Assembly (NCBI GenBank): GCA_045576295.1
Contig: JAZNGF010000002.1
Coordinates: 25,136-89,135 of the forward strand
Direction of reading: 5' to 3'
DNA length: 64,000 nt
Origin: CAVALG01 sp045576295
Lineage (GTDB): Bacteria > Bacillota > Clostridia > Oscillospirales > Acutalibacteraceae
The number at the start of each line of letters is the position of its first letter. The stretch's first letter is position 1. Shown one piece after another: positions 43,749-52,447 of the stretch. The notes below the pieces were generated by a model. It did not search any database. It was not told the DNA's origin and saw nothing but the letters and a program-made list of their open reading frames with translations. A program made the position numbers and the translations under genes.

Positions 43749-44500
43749 AAATTCTCCTCGGCGGTTTGTTCGAACGATTTTTTAACACGTCCAACTGAAA
43801 TGTAATAACTAATAAGCTTTATTGCAATTATAAATGATGAAGTTATGGTTAAGGTTGCAAAAATAGCGGTACCGATATAGTTGGAATACTTAAAGGTTGG
43901 TGTAAACAGTGGTTGTTTAAAATTAAAGAAATAAACAACATAGGCGGCTTCAAAAATCATTGTTAAAATAAAAATAATCGCAGATGCTAAAACAAAGCCT
44001 CTTTTAGGTAGATTGTTTTTTATTGCGTTTTTTATCTTTTTGCCAGCAATAATATGAACAATCTGAAAAATAATGGTTACTAAAAGTGCTGCAGCAAAAG
44101 CATATAATAATTTTGAAAACTTTTCGTTAAATGTTAGTTCAAAAACGCTAATGCAAAACGCAGAAACAGCAGTTAATGTAATAAACAAATAAAGCAGCGA
44201 AACTGATCCTGCACTTAATTGCCTGCAGTTTTTAAATGTAAAGCACATTAAAAGTGTTGATAAAAATAAAAATACATTGGGAGAAAATATAATAAAATAC
44301 GATAAAAATATAATATTGGCAGGATTTGATGTGCTACCCAGGAGTTCGTTCGGCTTGAAAAATACGGGCAGTGTAAGTGTTCCGATTAATCCTAAAACAG
44401 CTGCTAAAATAATGATTGTTGATGAAAAAGTGGACCTTATTTTTTGCAAAAGAGGCGGTTCAGAGCAAATATAAGTTTTATCGGTTAATTGGTAGTCCAT
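43745..44500 (-). CDS. six-helix membrane protein of unknown function
   Basis: A protein of 251 residues with six hydrophobic segments (about 18-43, 60-88, 98-122, 132-155, 165-190 and 205-232) and no recognisable motif. The N-terminal 15 residues (DYQLTDKTYICSEPP) and the C-terminus are probably cytoplasmic. It overlaps pth by 4 bases and so is the first gene of the pth-mfd unit. A GGAGG site precedes the ATG. Function cannot be inferred. Confidence 0.7.
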   Translation of the reverse strand: MDYQLTDKTYICSEPPLLQKIRSTFSSTIIILAAVLGLIGTLTLPVFFKPNELLGSTSNPANIIFLSYFIIFSPNVFLFLSTLLMCFTFKNCRQLSAGSVSLLYLFITLTAVSAFCISVFELTFNEKFSKLLYAFAAALLVTIIFQIVHIIAGKKIKNAIKNNLPKRGFVLASAIIFILTMIFEAAYVVYFFNFKQPLFTPTFKYSNYIGTAIFATLTITSSFIIAIKLISYYISVGRVKKSFEQTAEENL

Positions 44501-44659
44501 AATAACCTCCGAAAGTTTTATTTATACAAATAATTATAATTTAATTAAAATAAATAGTCAACACAAAAAGCCTTAAATATAGGTAATTACAAAGAGTATA
44601 ATACTTGACAAAAGATTAAAAATAAATATAATAAATAAATAGATAAATAAAGTTTAAAA

Positions 44660-44892
44660 CGTTGATGGGGAGCTTGATGTTAACCCTATTGCCTAAAGAG
44701 AAGGCGGCCATTGGCTGGAAGCCGCCCGGCGATAAAACAAAAAGTACCACCCCCGAGTGTGTGCAGGTAACAATGCATGCCGCTTCGCGCCGCGTTAAAA
44801 GCGCTTCGAGTGGCGCTTTTGCGCAATTCGGGTGGAACCGTGGAGTTTATTCGACTTCATCCCGTTTTTACGGGGTGGAGTCTTTATTTTTT
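44660..44892 (+). promoter_or_regulatory. T-box riboswitch controlling thrS
   Basis: Stem I starts GATGGGGAGC and returns at CACCCCCGAG. The specifier ACC (Thr) lies at 44746-44748 on its 3' side, followed by a purine. Stem III is AAAAGCGC/GCGCTTTT. The T-box GGTGGAACCGTGG (44831 on) pairs with uncharged tRNA-Thr. The terminator GACTTCATCCCG/CGGGGTGGAGTC (44853-44882) ends in TTTATTTTTT. Uncharged tRNA-Thr should switch on thrS by antitermination. Confidence 0.93.
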
Positions 44893-44910
44893 AGAAATGA
44901 GGTTTTTAAC

Positions 44911-46818
44911 ATGGTTAAGGTTAATTTACGAGGCGAAATAAAAGAGTTCGCAAAGGGAGTAACTCCTTATGAAATTGCCGTTAGCATTAGCCGCGGGCTT
45001 GCAAAGGTTGCTTGCGCTGCTAAAATTGACGATGATTATTGCGATCTTCGCACACCGATAACTAACGATTGTAGCCTTGAAATTTTAACATTTGATGATG
45101 ATTTTGGAAAGGGTGCATTCCGCCATACAGGTTCGCACATTTTAGCACAGGCTATTAAAAGGCTCTACCCAGATACAAAGCTTGCAATTGGCCCTTCGGT
45201 TGCTGATGGGTTCTATTATGATATCGACCGCGAAGTGCCGCTTGTTCAAGAAGATCTTGATAAAATTGAAGCCGAAATGGCTAAAATTGTATCTGAAGGC
45301 CTTGAAATAACACGTTTTACAAAATCAAGGGAAGATGCTATTAACTATTTTAAAGAGAATGGCGAGCCTTATAAGGTTGAACTTATTGAAGATCTTCCTG
45401 AAGATGCTGAAATCAGCTTTTATTCACAGGGCGAGTTTACCGACCTTTGCGCAGGCCCTCACTTAATGACAACCAAAGCTGTTAAGGCAATTAAACTTAC
45501 AAGCCTTGCAGGTGCTTACTGGCGCGGAAGTGAGAAGAATAAAATGCTTCAGCGTGTATACGGAACAGCATACCCCGATAAAAAGCAGCTTGAAGAATAT
45601 CTTAATATGATTGAAGAAGCCAAAAAGCGCGATCATAGAAAGTTAGGTAAAGAACTCGGCCTTTTCATGATGTGCGATGAAGGCCCCGGCTTCCCGTTCT
45701 TCCTGCCAAAGGGAATGGTTCTTAAAAACATCTTGCTTGATTACTGGAGAGAGATTCACAAAAAAGCAGGTTATGTTGAAATTGCAACACCTATAATGCT
45801 CAGCCGCCATTTATGGGAAATTTCGGGCCACTGGGATCATTATAAGGAAAATATGTATACAACCGTTATTGATGAAGAAGATTTCGCAATTAAGCCAATG
45901 AACTGCCCCGGCGGCATTATTGCATACCAGTCGGAACTTCGTTCATACAGAGATCTTCCTCTTAGAATGGGCGAGTTAGGCCTTGTTCACCGCCACGAAA
46001 AATCGGGGCAGCTTCACGGCCTTATGAGGGTTCGTTGCTTTACTCAAGACGATGCCCATATATTTATGACACCCGAACAAATTCGCGGTGAAATTAAGTC
46101 GGTTGCTAAGCTTATCGATAGCGTTTACAACCTATTTGGTTTTAAATATCACGTTGAGCTTTCAACCCGCCCCGAAGACAGCATGGGTAGCGATGAAGAT
46201 TGGGATATGGCAACCGATGCACTTCGCGGCGCGCTTGATGATTTAGGCCTTAACTATGTTGTTAACGAAGGCGATGGCGCTTTCTACGGACCGAAGATCG
46301 ACTTCCACTTAGAAGATTCTATTGGCAGAACCTGGCAGTGCGGCACCATCCAGCTCGACTTCCAGCTTCCGCTTCGCTTTAACTGCGAATACACTGGAGC
46401 CGACGGCGAAAGGCACCGCCCAATTATGATTCACAGGGTTGCCTTTGGTTCAATCGAAAGATTTATCGGCATATTAATTGAACACTTTGCAGGTGCGTTC
46501 CCAATGTGGCTCGCTCCCGTTCAGGTTAAGGTTGTCCCAATTGCCGACCGCCACCATGAACGTGCATTTGAAATTAAAGAAATGCTTTCTAACAGCGGTA
46601 TCCGCGCCGAGGTTGATGACCGTTCGGAAAAACTTGGATACAAGCTTCGTGAAGCACAGCTTCAAAAAATCCCCTATATGCTGGTTGTTGGCGATAAGGA
46701 AGTTGAAACCGGCAGCGTATCTGTAAGGCGCAGGGGAGAAGGCGATATAGGTTCTATGGGCTTAGAAGCCTTTGCCGCTTTAGCAGAAGAAGATGTTGCA
46801 AGCAAAATCATTAGATAA
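44911..46818 (+). CDS. thrS: threonyl-tRNA synthetase
   Basis: A protein of 635 residues from ATG 44911 (ATGAGG site 8 bases before). A longer open frame upstream reads through the T-box and is not coding. Domains are TGS (1-60), the editing domain with HTGSHILAQAI (HxxxH) and CAGPHL, and the class II core with motif 2 (RMGELGLVHRHEKSGQLHGL) and motif 3 (HRVAFGSIERF). The zinc ligands include Cys in MNCPG. A C-terminal anticodon-binding domain follows. It is controlled by the preceding T-box. Confidence 0.98.
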   Translation: MVKVNLRGEIKEFAKGVTPYEIAVSISRGLAKVACAAKIDDDYCDLRTPITNDCSLEILTFDDDFGKGAFRHTGSHILAQAIKRLYPDTKLAIGPSVADGFYYDIDREVPLVQEDLDKIEAEMAKIVSEGLEITRFTKSREDAINYFKENGEPYKVELIEDLPEDAEISFYSQGEFTDLCAGPHLMTTKAVKAIKLTSLAGAYWRGSEKNKMLQRVYGTAYPDKKQLEEYLNMIEEAKKRDHRKLGKELGLFMMCDEGPGFPFFLPKGMVLKNILLDYWREIHKKAGYVEIATPIMLSRHLWEISGHWDHYKENMYTTVIDEEDFAIKPMNCPGGIIAYQSELRSYRDLPLRMGELGLVHRHEKSGQLHGLMRVRCFTQDDAHIFMTPEQIRGEIKSVAKLIDSVYNLFGFKYHVELSTRPEDSMGSDEDWDMATDALRGALDDLGLNYVVNEGDGAFYGPKIDFHLEDSIGRTWQCGTIQLDFQLPLRFNCEYTGADGERHRPIMIHRVAFGSIERFIGILIEHFAGAFPMWLAPVQVKVVPIADRHHERAFEIKEMLSNSGIRAEVDDRSEKLGYKLREAQLQKIPYMLVVGDKEVETGSVSVRRRGEGDIGSMGLEAFAALAEEDVASKIIR

Positions 46819-46832
46819 ATAGGGCTAATAAT

Positions 46833-47348
46833 ATGAAGGTTGATAGCGAAAATTACGAAAAACCGGTTGAAAGCGCCGAAAATCGAAAAGGCTTGCGGGT
46901 TATAGATTATGTTATTGTTGGAGTTGTTTGTGTTGCTGCGTTTTTTGCGTTGTTTTTAAACTTCACTGAATACAAGGCTGCAAAAACCACTAATACTGTT
47001 GCATCAACAACGAAAACCTATTCAGTGGGTAATTCACAAAACAATGCAGAAACTGCCTCAAGCACTGTTAGCAGCGAATCATCATCTTCAAATGTTTCAT
47101 CCGAACCTACTTCTTTGGAAGAAGGTGCAACTTCCTCTGATACCTCTAATTTATCAATTGTTAATATCAACACAGCAACAAAAGAACAACTTATGGAGCT
47201 AAAATACATTGGTGAAGCAAAAGCGCAAAGAATTATAGATTATAGAAACAGCTTTGGCTCGTTTTCTTCGCCTGAAGAAATCAAAGATGTTAATGGTATA
47301 GGCGATAAGATATTTGAAACGAATAAATCGAGAATTATTGTTGAGTAA
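46833..47348 (+). CDS. ComEA-like helix-hairpin-helix protein, membrane anchored
   Basis: A protein of 171 residues. It has a short basic N-terminus, one membrane helix (~25-47), a Ser/Thr-rich spacer (~50-105) and a C-terminal double helix-hairpin-helix (VNINTATKEQLMELKYIGEA then IKDVNGIGDKIFE). This is the layout of ComEA, the DNA receptor of natural transformation, without the SLBB domain of longer ComEA. No other com gene is in the window. It follows thrS by 14 bases. Confidence 0.88.
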   Translation: MKVDSENYEKPVESAENRKGLRVIDYVIVGVVCVAAFFALFLNFTEYKAAKTTNTVASTTKTYSVGNSQNNAETASSTVSSESSSSNVSSEPTSLEEGATSSDTSNLSIVNINTATKEQLMELKYIGEAKAQRIIDYRNSFGSFSSPEEIKDVNGIGDKIFETNKSRIIVE

Positions 47349-47360
47349 ATTTTAGATTAG

Positions 47361-47394
47361 AAAAAAGGGCGTAGTCGATTGACTATGCCTTTTT
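47361..47394. terminator. bidirectional terminator
   Basis: AAAAAAGG-CGTAGTC pairs with GACTATG-CCTTTTT (one bulged G, one G-U) between the convergent comEA-like and bile salt hydrolase genes. Confidence 0.75.
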
Positions 47395-48373
47395 ATTGTG
47401 TAGGCTTATTTTGATAGTTGATAATTTGCTTTTTTGCAAGCGGATAATTATAAAGTTTTGCTCCGCCAAGGTTACAGCAATACATATCAACCGCCGATAT
47501 GCAGCTGTTTTCATAGGTTGTGTAATAATAGATTCCCTTATCGGTATTAATGCAGGATGTGTACTGTGTGATTACGTTGCCGTGCCTGGTTCTAACACAG
47601 CCACGAGGTTGCGCCACAGAACCGAGAATATGAAAAAACTGGCTAACACTTTGTTCTTCGCTTTCTTCCGATACAGAATTTAGCTTAGCAAAAGCGGCGC
47701 GCACAAATCGTGAACCGGAAGAAAAATCACCAGGGAGCCCTATAGCTCCAAGCCCTTTGCTGTATGGCTCAAGTTCAACTTTTCCAAAAAGAGTTTTGTT
47801 CTGCATAGGGGAGAGGTGTGCAAAATCGCAAAGGTGAGTTAGGTGATAGTCAAAACTCGGGTTGTTGGTTAGCACTCCAACGGGGTTTTTATATATTTTA
47901 AGCCCGTTTTTAACGCTTTCTACGGTAATCGAACCGCCGCAGTCGGCAATTATCCAATGAAGCGGGGAAACGGGCAGTTCGCGGCTGAAATTAATATTGC
48001 AGAGATTGATACTATTCAGAAGCTTCCGCGCATCGGCAAGATTTTTACACTGCGAAAGTATCCAAGGTATAAACTCAAAAGGCGCTATGTTGTCTTTATC
48101 TTGTCTTTCGGCAAAATAGTGTGCATTCCCTGGGAAGTTAAGCCCTGCCACCGCAAGCCCGTGTTCGTTTGCCGCTTCATAATAAAGCGGGTAATTATTA
48201 ACAACATTCGCCATGCCAATTATTGCAAAGTGATTTGTTATTTCACCGCATTTGCGAAATTGCAGTTTAAAATTTCGCGGTGTTACAGTAACGGTTTCGT
48301 TATAAGAATACTCAAGGTCGAGCGTGCGCCCAAAATAGTTATCTTTTGTTTTATAGGTTATCGCCGTGCACAT
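47393..48373 (-). CDS. bsh: choloylglycine hydrolase family protein, probable bile salt hydrolase
   Basis: An Ntn hydrolase of 326 residues. Met is removed to expose the nucleophile Cys2 (MCTAITYKT). Conserved FGRTLDLEYSYNETV, GLNFPGNAHYF, LTNNPSFDYHL and a late arginine in RGCVRTR give the full Cys/Arg/Asp/Asn/Asn/Arg set of the family. The overall sequence resembles clostridial conjugated bile acid hydrolases more than penicillin V acylases (from memory). It would cleave glycine or taurine from bile salts, consistent with a gut habitat. There is no signal peptide. It is monocistronic. Confidence 0.93.
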   Translation of the reverse strand: MCTAITYKTKDNYFGRTLDLEYSYNETVTVTPRNFKLQFRKCGEITNHFAIIGMANVVNNYPLYYEAANEHGLAVAGLNFPGNAHYFAERQDKDNIAPFEFIPWILSQCKNLADARKLLNSINLCNINFSRELPVSPLHWIIADCGGSITVESVKNGLKIYKNPVGVLTNNPSFDYHLTHLCDFAHLSPMQNKTLFGKVELEPYSKGLGAIGLPGDFSSGSRFVRAAFAKLNSVSEESEEQSVSQFFHILGSVAQPRGCVRTRHGNVITQYTSCINTDKGIYYYTTYENSCISAVDMYCCNLGGAKLYNYPLAKKQIINYQNKPTQ

Positions 48374-48466
48374 TTTATTATCCTTTCAAAAATGTTTAGT
48401 TTGATTATTTTGTTATATATATTATGCCTTTAATTGCGTGAATCTTTCGGATATGCAAACAAAAAT

Positions 48467-48499
48467 AAAACGCAGCCGACATTGTGTAGACTGCGTTTT
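48467..48499 (-). terminator. CGCAG-type terminator hairpin, copy 1
   Basis: AAAACGCAG/CTGCGTTTT with an inner CCGAC. On the minus strand it is followed by a T-rich tail. It terminates the lipoprotein-like gene at 48562. Confidence 0.75.
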
Positions 48500-48561
48500 G
48501 TTTGCAATATAAATTAATATGAGCAGGAATCAAGATACTTTAGTCCAGCTGGCATCTTTTT

Positions 48562-49131
48562 TTAAATTCCAGTTTTTTGTATACTCGTTAACAGCATCAA
48601 TTGTACATTTTTTTCGTCAATCTCATAAATGCTATCTATTCCGTCGCTAATTGCGGTGTTGATAATTTTGTATGTGTTATTTTCAAAATCCATTTTGCAA
48701 TAATAATTCACGTTAGCTCCTCCTGTTCCCTTAAAAGAACCGTCTTCTTTAAGGGATTGCAAAGAACGTCTGCTAATCAAAAATCCATAAATATCATCGC
48801 CGCTATTATGAAATACCATATAATAAACCTTGTTAGGCGTTATATCAGCAACAAGTTCATCCATGCCATCACCGTTAAGGTCTATCAACGTGTATTCCTG
48901 TGGTTTGGCATAATAATTTGTGGCTTCATCGCTACCGTAAACAAAGTCTTTTAAATATGTAGTTTCGCCGTCTTGTGTTATGAAGGCGGTTTCGTTTTTT
49001 AGCACAGATGTTAATTGTGGGTTAGCGGTATCACTATTGCTATTATTGTTTATGTCTGTGGAAGTGTTGCTGCAAGAAACCAAAGAAAAAAGTCAAATAA
49101 GAACCGTTAACAAGCAGATTAATTTTTTCAT
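48562..49131 (-). pseudogene. lipoprotein gene interrupted by an in-frame TGA in the signal peptide
   Basis: Reading from ATG 49131 gives KKLICLLTVLI, then TGA (49095-49093), then LFSLVSC. The last part is a lipobox, so the stop divides a normal lipoprotein signal peptide. The remaining 173 codons are open. Near residue 75 YTLIDLNGDGMDELVADI resembles a calcium-loop/FG-GAP-like segment. Other genes here use TGA as a stop and TGG for Trp, so this is most likely a nonsense mutation or a sequence error. Without restart the protein would not be exported. Confidence 0.7.
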
Positions 49132-49189
49132 TTTAACAAAACCACCCTTTCGTTTTTTATTATAATTTACCAAAAGTAAAAACGCAAGA

Positions 49190-49223
49190 AAAAACGCAGC
49201 CGATATAAGTTGGCTGCGTTTTT
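49190..49223 (-). terminator. CGCAG-type terminator hairpin, copy 2
   Basis: AAAAACGCAGCC pairs with GGCTGCGTTTTT, 18 bases after the first MerR gene on the minus strand. Confidence 0.85.
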
Positions 49224-49240
49224 GATAGTTATTTTAATTC

Positions 49241-50482
49241 CTACCAATCAAGTTGTAAATAATATGGTTGTTCAGCTCCGTGTTCATCGCTGTAACACGC
49301 AATGTATCTAACTCGCATATTTACTTCATCATATGCAAAAATACAATAATAATAGTTAACCTTCGCTTGACTAAACGGCGAATCTCCGAAATATCTGATT
49401 AAGCAGGTATAGTTTTCTGTTTTTATTTCGGTATAGTCGTAAACGTCTTCTTCACCATATAAATATTCATATGAGAAATATAGTTTCCGAACCCTATCAA
49501 TTTCTTTTTTGAAGTTTTTATCGTTTAAGCTCCATTCCGCATAAATATCTACGGTGTATTCAAAAACTGCTCTGCATCTATAATAATAGTTAGAATTCGG
49601 ATAAGTTAATTTATTGTTCTTTCTAACAGCCCCATTTGGTTCTGCCGGAAATAGTTGTTTGTAAAATGCATTTTTATATAGGTCGCACTTATCAATTCTA
49701 CAGTAATTATTCATATTCGTTGTAAATGATTCAACCGGTTTAGCAATACCGATAAGTAATATTGGTATAAGGGAAACGAGAACCAATATAGCACTTACCA
49801 AGCCTTTTCCGTTTATAGTTTTACCATTAAAACGCTTTTTTGCGATTATTTTTGATATAAACCATATTGATAAAATCAGGATTGCAGGTATTGATGTTAA
49901 AAATAGATATAGTAAACCTCCGCGAACATCTGAAAAATGTGGGTATTTCCATTCCGCAAAAAAGAAAGCGATAAAAAACAAAGATAACCCGAGAGATGCG
50001 AAAAACAGTAGTTTGTCAGCTGCAATTAGAATCTTTTTGATTAGTTGTTTAGGGCTTTTAAGTAATAACAACAGTTTTGAGATTGTGTCATCTTTAGGTA
50101 AATCAAGATTTTCAGGGCAAGAGTTTAAAACTTTTGCAATCTCATCAACAGAGTAACATTCACCATTATTTAATTTTGAAAGAACGGAAAGCATTTGCGA
50201 TTCGTCTTGAATGGTTTTAGTCTTTTTATTACAAATATTATTAATTATATAAGCACTACTATCCCTTGAATTAAAGATTTGGCGTATTTCAGCAATTGAA
50301 AAACCGAATTTTCTTAATGTTGCAATATTTAAGAGCTTTTGTATATCTTTATCAGAAAAATTGTATGATTTTCTGCCTAAATAATTTTCGTTATATTTAG
50401 GTGTGATCAAGTTTTCTTCTATATATAGTCTAATGGTACGGGGTGTGAGTTGTGTTTGTTCGCATACTTCTTTAATCTTCAT
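49241..50482 (-). CDS. MerR-family regulator with membrane and extracytoplasmic domains (paralogue 1)
   Basis: A protein of 413 residues from ATG 50482 (GGAGGCG site inside an upstream in-frame ATG). Residues 1-70 are a MerR winged helix (KIKEVCEQTQLTPRTIRLYI, the second part LRKFGFSIAEIRQIF). Three hydrophobic segments lie at ~160-185, 195-220 and 235-258, and a C-terminal ~155-residue domain with many Tyr residues ends PYYLQLDW. The usual short MerR effector domain is replaced by membrane helices and a probable outside domain. It may sense an envelope signal directly. Its own promoter has a 19-base spacer with a dyad. Paralogue of the gene at 59991. Confidence 0.85.
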   Translation of the reverse strand: MKIKEVCEQTQLTPRTIRLYIEENLITPKYNENYLGRKSYNFSDKDIQKLLNIATLRKFGFSIAEIRQIFNSRDSSAYIINNICNKKTKTIQDESQMLSVLSKLNNGECYSVDEIAKVLNSCPENLDLPKDDTISKLLLLLKSPKQLIKKILIAADKLLFFASLGLSLFFIAFFFAEWKYPHFSDVRGGLLYLFLTSIPAILILSIWFISKIIAKKRFNGKTINGKGLVSAILVLVSLIPILLIGIAKPVESFTTNMNNYCRIDKCDLYKNAFYKQLFPAEPNGAVRKNNKLTYPNSNYYYRCRAVFEYTVDIYAEWSLNDKNFKKEIDRVRKLYFSYEYLYGEEDVYDYTEIKTENYTCLIRYFGDSPFSQAKVNYYYCIFAYDEVNMRVRYIACYSDEHGAEQPYYLQLDW

Positions 50483-50504
50483 TTTTACGCCTCCATTCAT
50501 ACAA

Positions 50505-50535
50505 ATGATAAACTGTTACGCTGGGTAACAGTCAA
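50505..50535 (-). promoter_or_regulatory. MerR-type 19-bp-spacer promoter with dyad operator (paralogue 1)
   Basis: On the minus strand TTGACT and TATCAT are 19 bases apart. The spacer holds the perfect dyad TGTTAC-CCAGC-GTAACA (50530-50514). A 19-base spacer with a central dyad is the established signature of promoters activated by MerR proteins, here most simply autoregulation. Confidence 0.75.
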
Positions 50536-50642
50536 GGCTTTTTATTAATTATATTTATTTTTCGGTAAAAACACAAGCAACAAATCGGTTTAAGCTGTAT
50601 TAGCGGCGAAGTTTAATGTGCTTTATAAGTGTAATCTATCAT

Positions 50643-50676
50643 AAAAACGCAGCCGACATTAAGCCGACTGCGTTTT
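50643..50676 (-). terminator. CGCAG-type terminator hairpin, copy 3
   Basis: AAAAACGCAG pairs with CTGCGTTTT, 15 bases after the glnA stop on the minus strand. Confidence 0.75.
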
Positions 50677-50691
50677 GTAATAGCTTTAAAA

Positions 50692-52116
50692 TTAAAGATT
50701 GTAATATTTATCAAATTCAGCGGGGTGGGGTATAGCGGCAAGCTGCCTGCATTCAGCGCGCTTTGTTTTGATAAAGTTACGAATAAGCTCTTCGGGGAAA
50801 ACTCCGCCTTCGGTGAGGTATGCGAAATCTTTTTCGAGGCAATCAAGAGCTTCTTCAAGCGATACAGGAAGACCTTGGAGCTTTGCCTTTTCTTCTTCGG
50901 GAAGGTTGAAAAGGTTCATATCATATGGGCCCCAACCGTTTGCGTGAGGATCAATTTTATTCTTAACACCGTCAAGACCTGCCATAAGAATAGCTGCATA
51001 GCAGAAATACGGGTTACAGGTAGCATCAGGATTGCGAAGCTCAAAACGGCGCTTATCGGGGCTCTTTGCGTATGCAGGGATACGGATAACGGCACTTCTG
51101 TTCGAGGTTGCATAACCAACGGTTACAGGAGCTTCAAAGCCGGGAACAAGGCGCTTGAATGAGTTGGTGCTTGGGTTTGTGATAGCGCAAAGTGAACCAA
51201 TATGCTTAAGAAGACCGCCGATAAAGTAGTGAGCGGTTTCGCTGAGGTGTGAATAGCCATTATCATCAGAGAATACAGGCTGACCGTCTTTAAACAGGAT
51301 CATATGAACGTGCATACCGTTACCTGCTTCGCCGTGAATTGGCTTTGGCATAAATGTTGCGCTCTTGCCGTATTTTAAAGCGGTGTTATGAATGATGTAT
51401 TTAATCATCATTGTTGCATCAGCCATGTGAACAACTTCGCCAAGCTGAGGCTCGATTTCAAACTGGCCTGAAGCTGCAACTTCGGGGTGGTGATAGTTAA
51501 TATCAATGCCCATTTCCTTCATAAGAAGGCACATTTCGCTGCGGCATTCGTAAGAAGTGTCGAACGGCTTTGCGATGTGGTAGTTTTTCTGCTTGGGAAC
51601 AACCACACCATGGCCTTCAACGTCAGAATTCCAGTATGATTGCTTTGCATCAACAGTTGCACCGATATATCTGCCATCAACATTCCAGGTAACGTCGTCG
51701 AAAAGATAGAATTCAAATTCAGGGAGAATTTTCATTTCATCGGCAACGCCGCTGTTCTTCATATAATCAACAGCCGCCTTGATGATGTTGCGAGGATACT
51801 GAGCAAGGGGGCGGTTTTCGGGGGTGTCGATAATCATCGCATTACCCGTCATAGAAAGGGTGGGGATTTCGCAGAAAGGATCGATAACAGCAGTGTCAGG
51901 GTCGGGAATAAACACCATGTCGCTCTTTTCAACTACTGCATAGCCGTAGTTAGAAGCGTCGAATCCGATGCCGCTTTTCATAGTGTCTTCAGAGAAGTTG
52001 TCGGCAGGGATGGTAACGTGGCGGTATTGACCGTTAATGTCAACCATTTTGAAGTCAACCATCTTAATGCTGTTTTCTTTGATTAAAGCAAGAATGTCTT
52101 TAACAGTTTTAGCCAT
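50692..52116 (-). CDS. glnA: glutamine synthetase, type I
   Basis: A protein of 474 residues, longer than the ~445 of Bacillus GlnA. It makes glutamine from glutamate, ammonia and ATP. Signatures are VDFKMVDINGQYRHVTIPA at the N-terminus, GFDASNYGYA, the ATP-binding KPIHGEAGNGMHVHM (~255-270) and the catalytic segment NPSTNSFKRLVPGFEAP. The tyrosine adenylylation block of enterobacteria is not evident near residue 390 (NLFNLPEEE). It has its own consensus promoter and no glnR gene next to it. Confidence 0.97.
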   Translation of the reverse strand: MAKTVKDILALIKENSIKMVDFKMVDINGQYRHVTIPADNFSEDTMKSGIGFDASNYGYAVVEKSDMVFIPDPDTAVIDPFCEIPTLSMTGNAMIIDTPENRPLAQYPRNIIKAAVDYMKNSGVADEMKILPEFEFYLFDDVTWNVDGRYIGATVDAKQSYWNSDVEGHGVVVPKQKNYHIAKPFDTSYECRSEMCLLMKEMGIDINYHHPEVAASGQFEIEPQLGEVVHMADATMMIKYIIHNTALKYGKSATFMPKPIHGEAGNGMHVHMILFKDGQPVFSDDNGYSHLSETAHYFIGGLLKHIGSLCAITNPSTNSFKRLVPGFEAPVTVGYATSNRSAVIRIPAYAKSPDKRRFELRNPDATCNPYFCYAAILMAGLDGVKNKIDPHANGWGPYDMNLFNLPEEEKAKLQGLPVSLEEALDCLEKDFAYLTEGGVFPEELIRNFIKTKRAECRQLAAIPHPAEFDKYYNL

Positions 52117-52153
52117 AAATCATACCTCTTTTATTATTAAAATAAGCGAAATA

Positions 52154-52182
52154 ATTATAACAAACATACAAAATTTTGTCAA
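52154..52182 (-). promoter_or_regulatory. consensus sigma-A promoter of glnA
   Basis: On the minus strand TTGACA and TATAAT are perfect with a 17-base spacer, 38 bases before the glnA start. The remainder of the 52117-52447 gap has the hairpin at 52315 and no gene. Confidence 0.88.
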
Positions 52183-52314
52183 TATATTGGCTAAAAAACG
52201 CATTGCAAAGACTTGCGGTTGAATTATTGCAATCAATAAAGTTGGGCGACAAGGTTCTTATTGATTTATAAGATGTATCACAAAAGGTTATAAGGCAAGA
52301 TTGTTGTAAAAAAA

Positions 52315-52336
52315 GCAGCCGACAAATGTCGACTGC
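52315..52336 (-). terminator. CGCAG-related terminator hairpin, copy 4
   Basis: GCAG-CGACA pairs with TGTCG-CTGC (one mismatch) and, on the minus strand, is followed by TTTTTTT. It lies downstream of the glycosylase-like gene at 52448. Confidence 0.75.
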
Positions 52337-52447
52337 ATTATTTGTGGATAAAGTATAATTTTGATACAATGCAATGCAACCGAGTTGGTGAACATCGTGA
52401 TGTAGAACTTTGCAATCAACAACCACGGCATAAAAGATATCATGTCG

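Noticed and set aside
44662..44910. 83-codon N-terminal extension of ThrS
   Set aside because: It reads through the T-box and terminator, and the real start has a ribosome site and matches the TGS domain start.
49093..49095. TGA as selenocysteine or reassigned Trp
   Set aside because: It lies in a hydrophobic signal peptide with no redox context, and other genes here use TGG for Trp and TGA as a stop.
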